Of a DNA stretch of 10,341 bases, positions 6,903-10,341 are shown in pieces (positions within the stretch are counted from its first letter, which is position 1; each line of letters opens with the position of its first letter). Under the pieces are notes generated by a model. It worked only from the letters and a program-made list of their open reading frames with translations. It made no database searches and was not told the DNA's origin. A program made the position numbers and the translations under genes. The stretch is from an uncultured Porphyromonadaceae bacterium (lineage in GTDB: Bacteria > Bacteroidota > Bacteroidia > Bacteroidales > Muribaculaceae): NCBI GenBank assembly GCA_900552325.1, contig URZG01000057.1, positions 1-10,341 of the forward strand, written 5' to 3'.

Positions 6903-8180
6903 ATGATTATGGAACGCAAACGTATAATTCTGTGCCTTGCCCACATGTCGGGCAATGAAATGAAATATATCGAGGAGGCCTTCGCTGACAACTGGGTTGT
7001 GCCCCTGGGACCGAACGTCAACGGTTTCGAAGCCGATCTCGAGAAGTTTGTAAACCATCGCGAGGGTGGCCTGGCGCCGCTGACCAAACGTGTCGTGGCT
7101 CTTTCGGCCGGCACCGCCGCCGTACATCTGGGGCTTCTGAGCTGCGGCGTAGGTCCCGGCGACGAGGTGATGGTGCAGTCGTTCACTTTCTGCGCCTCCT
7201 CACATCCCGTGACCTATCTGGGCGCTACCCCGGTGTTCGTGGACTCCGAGGAGGAGACGTGGAACATGGATCCGGCTCTTCTGCGCGAGGCTATCCTCGA
7301 CCGCATCGAAAAGACCGGCCGCAAGCCCAAGGCCATTGTGCCCGTATATCTCTACGGCATGCCCGCGCGTATCGACGAGATCATGGCTGTGGCCGATGAG
7401 TTCGGTATTCCCGTAGTGGAGGATGCCGCCGAGGGTATGGGTTCGATCTACGACGGCCAGGTATGCGGCACTTTCGGCCGATACGGTGTGCTCTCCTTCA
7501 ACGGCAACAAGATGATCACCACATCAGGCGGCGGCGCGCTGATCTGTCCCGACGAGGCGAGCTGGCGCGAGGTGATGTTCTATGCCACCCAGGCGCGTGA
7601 GGCGTATCCCTATTACCAGCACGAACATATCGGCTACAACTACCGCATGTCGAACATCTGCGCCGGTATAGGCCGGGGGCAGATGACGGTGCTCGCCGAC
7701 CATATAGCCCACCACAAACATGTGCATGCCCTCTACGAGGAGCTGCTCAAGGATGTGCCGGGCATCATGCTTCACTCCAATCCCTCGCCTCGCTACGACT
7801 CAAATTACTGGCTCTGCAACATACTGCTCGATCCCGAACTGAAAGTAGTCGGACAGGACGATGTCTACAAAGAGACCGTAAATGGCGCTATCGGCGGCGC
7901 CGCGGGTGTGACACACGCCGCCAAGAGCTCGCACACCGATGTAGAGCCCAACGCAAATGTGGAGGCCATGCGTGTGGCTCTCGACAAGGCCAACATCGAA
8001 AGCCGTCCGCTGTGGAAGCCTATGCACCGTCAGCCTGTCTACGCTGCCAATCCCGCTTACATCAACGGCGTGAGCGACTCCCTCTTCCGTCGCGGCCTGT
8101 GCCTCCCCGCCGGACCCTATGTGACCGACGATGATGTCCGCTACATCGCCGACACCATCAAGGCCTCCATCCTCCGCTGA
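6903..8180 (+). CDS. DegT/DnrJ/EryC1/StrS family PLP sugar aminotransferase (PglE/WbpE-like)
   Basis: Enzymes of this family transfer an amino group from glutamate to a 4-keto (or 3-keto) nucleotide sugar. Family features in the 425 residues are HMSGNEMKYIEEAF (14-27), NWVVPLGPNVNGFE (30-43), LSAGTAAVHLGL (67-78), DEVMVQSFTFCAS (87-99), PVYLYGMP (147-154), VEDAAEGMGS (172-181) with Asp174 for the PLP ring nitrogen, SFNGNKMITTSGGG (198-211) with Lys203 as the Schiff-base lysine, and YNYRMSNICAGIGRGQ (245-260). The C-terminal ESRPLWKPMHRQPVY (366-380) is typical of PglE/WbpE-type members. Following the dehydratase, it most likely aminates UDP-4-keto-6-deoxy-GlcNAc. A segment of about 35-40 residues (about 313-352) seems to be extra compared with PglE. 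Starts at 6903 (MIMERK) and 6909 are both possible. I see no promoter in the gap, so expression may rely on read-through of the hairpin. Confidence 0.93.
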   Translation: MIMERKRIILCLAHMSGNEMKYIEEAFADNWVVPLGPNVNGFEADLEKFVNHREGGLAPLTKRVVALSAGTAAVHLGLLSCGVGPGDEVMVQSFTFCASSHPVTYLGATPVFVDSEEETWNMDPALLREAILDRIEKTGRKPKAIVPVYLYGMPARIDEIMAVADEFGIPVVEDAAEGMGSIYDGQVCGTFGRYGVLSFNGNKMITTSGGGALICPDEASWREVMFYATQAREAYPYYQHEHIGYNYRMSNICAGIGRGQMTVLADHIAHHKHVHALYEELLKDVPGIMLHSNPSPRYDSNYWLCNILLDPELKVVGQDDVYKETVNGAIGGAAGVTHAAKSSHTDVEPNANVEAMRVALDKANIESRPLWKPMHRQPVYAANPAYINGVSDSLFRRGLCLPAGPYVTDDDVRYIADTIKASILR

Positions 8181-8208
8181 CGATATAATAAAAAAAGAGA
8201 GGTGAGGG

Positions 8209-8296
8209 TGTGTCAGAATTGCTAAATCTTACTAAATTGTAGGGATGCTCCGTGGAGCGTCCCTACAGCGAAGCCATTTAGGGCAATTTTGACACA
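8209..8296. repeat. 88-bp inverted-repeat element with central hairpin (MITE- or REPIN-like)
   Basis: The left end TGTGTCAGAATTGCTAAAT (8209-8227) is the reverse complement of the right end (8276-8296) at 18 positions, with one mismatch and a two-base gap. Between them GTAGGGATGCTCC (8239-8251) and GGAGCGTCCCTAC (8254-8266) form a nearly perfect hairpin with one T-G pair. It lies 28 bp after the aminotransferase stop and holds no reading frame. Nested terminal repeats around a palindrome are typical of non-autonomous mobile or REP-type elements. No clear target duplication is visible. A structured 3' UTR is the alternative. Confidence 0.6.
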
Positions 8297-8315
8297 TTCG
8301 CGAGATATAATGAAG

Positions 8316-8383
8316 CCCCGCATCGGGCGGAATTCAGCAGAGATTTTCTCCGCCGGTTTCCGCGAAGATGTGGGGTTTGTTTT
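8316..8383 (+). terminator. Probable terminator for the aminotransferase gene
   Basis: CCCCGCATC (8316-8324) pairs with GATGTGGGG (8367-8375, one G-T pair), and inside it GGCGGA (8326-8331) pairs with TCCGCC (8349-8354). The run TTTGTTTT (8376-8383) follows directly. It lies 135 bp after the stop codon, and the 88-bp element sits between the gene and this terminator. Confidence 0.6.
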
Positions 8384-8415
8384 AAGATGGAATGGGGGAT
8401 ATGTTTCCGAACTGA

Positions 8416-8461
8416 ATAAAACCAGAACGGTGTGCCGGATTTCCGGCACACCGTTCTGGTT
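8416..8461 (-). terminator. Terminator of ppiD with a perfect 19-bp stem
   Basis: AACCAGAACGGTGTGCCGG (8420-8438) is the exact reverse complement of 8443-8461 around a four-base loop. Read on the - strand it begins 22 bp after the ppiD stop and ends in TTTT then ATT, as an intrinsic terminator does. On the + strand no strong T run follows, so it acts mainly on ppiD. Confidence 0.9.
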
Positions 8462-8483
8462 ATCTGGTTGGAATCGGGGGATA

Positions 8484-10341
8484 TCAGTCCTGACGGTCGG
8501 AGTAGAACTTCTGGATGCGGTTGTCTACCTTCTTGTTGCCACGGAGCACGGCGCCGATTGTGCGCTGGAAGGAGAGGCCGCCCTGGGTGTAGTTGAAGGC
8601 CTGTGAGTCCTGACCGAAGTTGAAGTCGCGTGCCTGTGAATCCTCGCTTACGATCTGGAATACCGATACGCCGCGATCGGTGGCGAGAGGACCTACGAGC
8701 TGACCTTTCTTTGCCATCATCACGTTGGCGGTTACTTTGGGGTCGCCGCCGCGGCCGAAGGCTACGGTGGTGGTGTCGACGCTTACGCCCATAACTTTGG
8801 CGTAATCGGCCACGCTGTTGGCTTTGCCTTTGTAGTCAGCCACGAGCTTGTCGGCTTTCTTGCGGGTGATTACCTGCTTTTTGATGAAATCGTTGACTTC
8901 CTTGTCGGTCATGGGGATGTAGTCATCCTTGTAGTCGGCCACGAGAGCCGCGCCCATGAGGCGGTCGCCGCGTTCGTCGGTGAACACGCCTGAAACCTCG
9001 CCTACCTTGGCGCCGAGAGCCCATTTGCACACATTGCGGCTGTCGCGGAGGTTAGCCACCTGGAGAGTGCCGTCGGTAACGTAGGCGTCGAAGGGGGAAT
9101 AACCGGCTTCTACAGCCTTGGCGATGAATTTGTCGGCGGTATTGTTGGCGGTGAGGAAGTTGCGGAGGTCGCCGTTGAGCTTGTCGACAGTGGCGGCGGA
9201 GGGTTCTACAACGTAGGTTACCTGGGCGATGTCATATACCGTAACGGGAGCTTTACGGGTGCGTACTCGGAGGAGCATCCCTTTCTGGGGCGCTGCCTTG
9301 GGGGCGAAGTAGGAGCCGGGTTCGGCAGTTGCGAGCTCATCCTTGAAGAGCGCCATCTGGGGGTCTACGAGCGAAGCCCAGATGGAATCCTGAGCCTGCA
9401 CCTTGTCGGTGCCGATGGCCTCGGCCTTGATGCCGGAGTTGAGCTGGGCCATCACTGAGTCGGTGAGGGCTGCGTCGGCTACCATGGCCATGTCCACGAG
9501 CACGGAGTCAACCTGCGAGGAGGAGCCGATGAGTTTGGCCAGGGTGTAGGTGTTGTTGAGGAAAGAAACCTCGGTTACGGTGTCGTTCTGGATGCGGTCG
9601 AGGGCGTTGCGCAGCTGGGGAGCCATTGCGGAGGCGGGGGCGTTGACGCGGTTGATGACGAAGGCGGTGTTGCCTTCGATCCCCTCGGTGCCGTTCTGGG
9701 TGCGGAGGGAGGCGATGGCGCCGTTTACAACCTTGCGGGCCTCGGCCAGGTCAGCGTCGGAGGGGTTTACGTTGACTGACACGTAGGAAATCACTTTTGT
9801 GCGCTCCTGAAGGCGGAAGAGGCCTTTCTGCGAGTCGTATTCAGCCTTCATTTCGGCGTCGGTGGGCTCGAAGCCTTTGTCGTCGAGGGTGGAGGCGTCC
9901 TTAGCGGCCTGGGCGATCTTCCAGGTCTTGGTTGTTTCGGCGTAAGCGGCCTGGGCGTCAAGTTTGTTGGCGTTGAGCGATCCGAGAAGGAGGTTCTGGA
10001 ACTTGGATGCCATAAGCATCTCCTCTGTCTGTTTCTCGATGGAAGCCCATGCCTCGCGGAGCTGTGCGATCTGCTGGGGATCCTGTATGCCCTGTTTCTG
10101 GGGGTTGGCTACGGCCTCATAGAACATTTTGGGGTCGCCTACACCCATCTGCTGCATCATCTGGAGCACATAGGGGTGGGGTTTCTCGCCGAGTATGGCC
10201 TTGGAGAGCTCGTTGTCGGTGACGGTGAGGCCCAGACGTGCGTATTCTTTCTTGAGAAGGGTCTCCTGAATCATCTCCTGGAGCACTTCGGTCTGTAGCT
10301 GGTCGCGGTCCACGTTGTTGTAGCCCTGGTTCTGGTAATTC
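8484..10341 (-). CDS. ppiD: PpiD-like periplasmic folding factor (SurA_N/parvulin family), 5' end missing
   Basis: The 618 visible residues lack the N-terminus, which in this family carries a short cytosolic tail and one membrane anchor. The frame stays open to the window edge, so the GTG at 10313 is internal. Residues are counted from the edge. Residues 1-175 look like the helical SurA_N-type chaperone domain (QEMIQETLLKKEYARLGLTVTD). Residues about 176-272 sit where the first parvulin-like domain should be (ERTKVISYVSVNV), and about 340-475 and 545-570 include GAKVGEVSGVFTDERGDRLM and GQLVGPLATDRGVSVFQIV, which recall PpiC C-terminal halves. I do not see the usual GGDLG-type core of an active parvulin, so chaperone function is likelier than strong prolyl isomerase activity. 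Such proteins help newly exported envelope proteins fold in the periplasm. Naming as ppiD rests on architecture recalled from Bacteroidota. Confidence 0.85.
   Translation of the reverse strand, partial: NYQNQGYNNVDRDQLQTEVLQEMIQETLLKKEYARLGLTVTDNELSKAILGEKPHPYVLQMMQQMGVGDPKMFYEAVANPQKQGIQDPQQIAQLREAWASIEKQTEEMLMASKFQNLLLGSLNANKLDAQAAYAETTKTWKIAQAAKDASTLDDKGFEPTDAEMKAEYDSQKGLFRLQERTKVISYVSVNVNPSDADLAEARKVVNGAIASLRTQNGTEGIEGNTAFVINRVNAPASAMAPQLRNALDRIQNDTVTEVSFLNNTYTLAKLIGSSSQVDSVLVDMAMVADAALTDSVMAQLNSGIKAEAIGTDKVQAQDSIWASLVDPQMALFKDELATAEPGSYFAPKAAPQKGMLLRVRTRKAPVTVYDIAQVTYVVEPSAATVDKLNGDLRNFLTANNTADKFIAKAVEAGYSPFDAYVTDGTLQVANLRDSRNVCKWALGAKVGEVSGVFTDERGDRLMGAALVADYKDDYIPMTDKEVNDFIKKQVITRKKADKLVADYKGKANSVADYAKVMGVSVDTTTVAFGRGGDPKVTANVMMAKKGQLVGPLATDRGVSVFQIVSEDSQARDFNFGQDSQAFNYTQGGLSFQRTIGAVLRGNKKVDNRIQKFYSDRQD

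Noticed and set aside
8188..8196. An A-rich run after the aminotransferase stop, considered as a - strand terminator tail
   Set aside because: No stable GC-rich stem lies immediately next to it on the right side, and the ppiD terminator is already clear at 8416-8461.
8289..8606. A 105-codon + strand frame in the convergent gap
   Set aside because: It spans two terminator hairpins and the 3' end of ppiD, and has no promoter, no homologue I recognise and no coding character of its own.

Overview
The window looks like the chromosome of a gut-type Bacteroidales bacterium, probably near Muribaculaceae; family rank is inference. Three intergenic regions carry promoters of the Bacteroidota pattern (TTG or TTTG, about 20 bp, then TAnnTTTG). 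One gene encodes a secreted protein whose C-terminus looks like a type IX secretion sorting tail and which has a BACON-like domain. The last gene is a Bacteroidota-style PpiD. Coding DNA is GC-rich with strong GC preference at third positions, so long spurious antisense frames appear opposite the real genes.

Layout on the + strand: the 3' end of pckA (ATP-dependent PEP carboxykinase) with a terminator; a 790-residue secreted multidomain protein with a promoter embedded in a second hairpin; a strong GNRA-loop terminator; tnaA (tryptophanase) behind its own promoter and a perfect 19-bp palindrome; a structured 278-bp gap; a membrane NDP-sugar 4,6-dehydratase of the WbpM/PglF type; a hairpin terminator that abuts the next start codon; and a DegT/PglE-type PLP aminotransferase. 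A 303-bp convergent gap follows. It holds an 88-bp MITE- or REPIN-like inverted-repeat element, a terminator for the aminotransferase and a perfect 19-bp-stem terminator for the - strand gene. The - strand gene is ppiD, whose 5' end lies outside the window.

The dehydratase and aminotransferase form a plausible two-step pathway from UDP-GlcNAc to a UDP-4-amino-4,6-dideoxy sugar for surface glycans or protein glycosylation. pckA and tnaA are housekeeping or catabolic genes; tnaA makes indole, pyruvate and ammonia from tryptophan. The secreted protein and PpiD both concern the cell envelope. I found no phage, transposase, CRISPR, tRNA or defence genes. The least expected signals are non-coding: the 88-bp element, the tnaA palindrome, the hairpin at the aminotransferase start codon and the alternative hairpins after tnaA.
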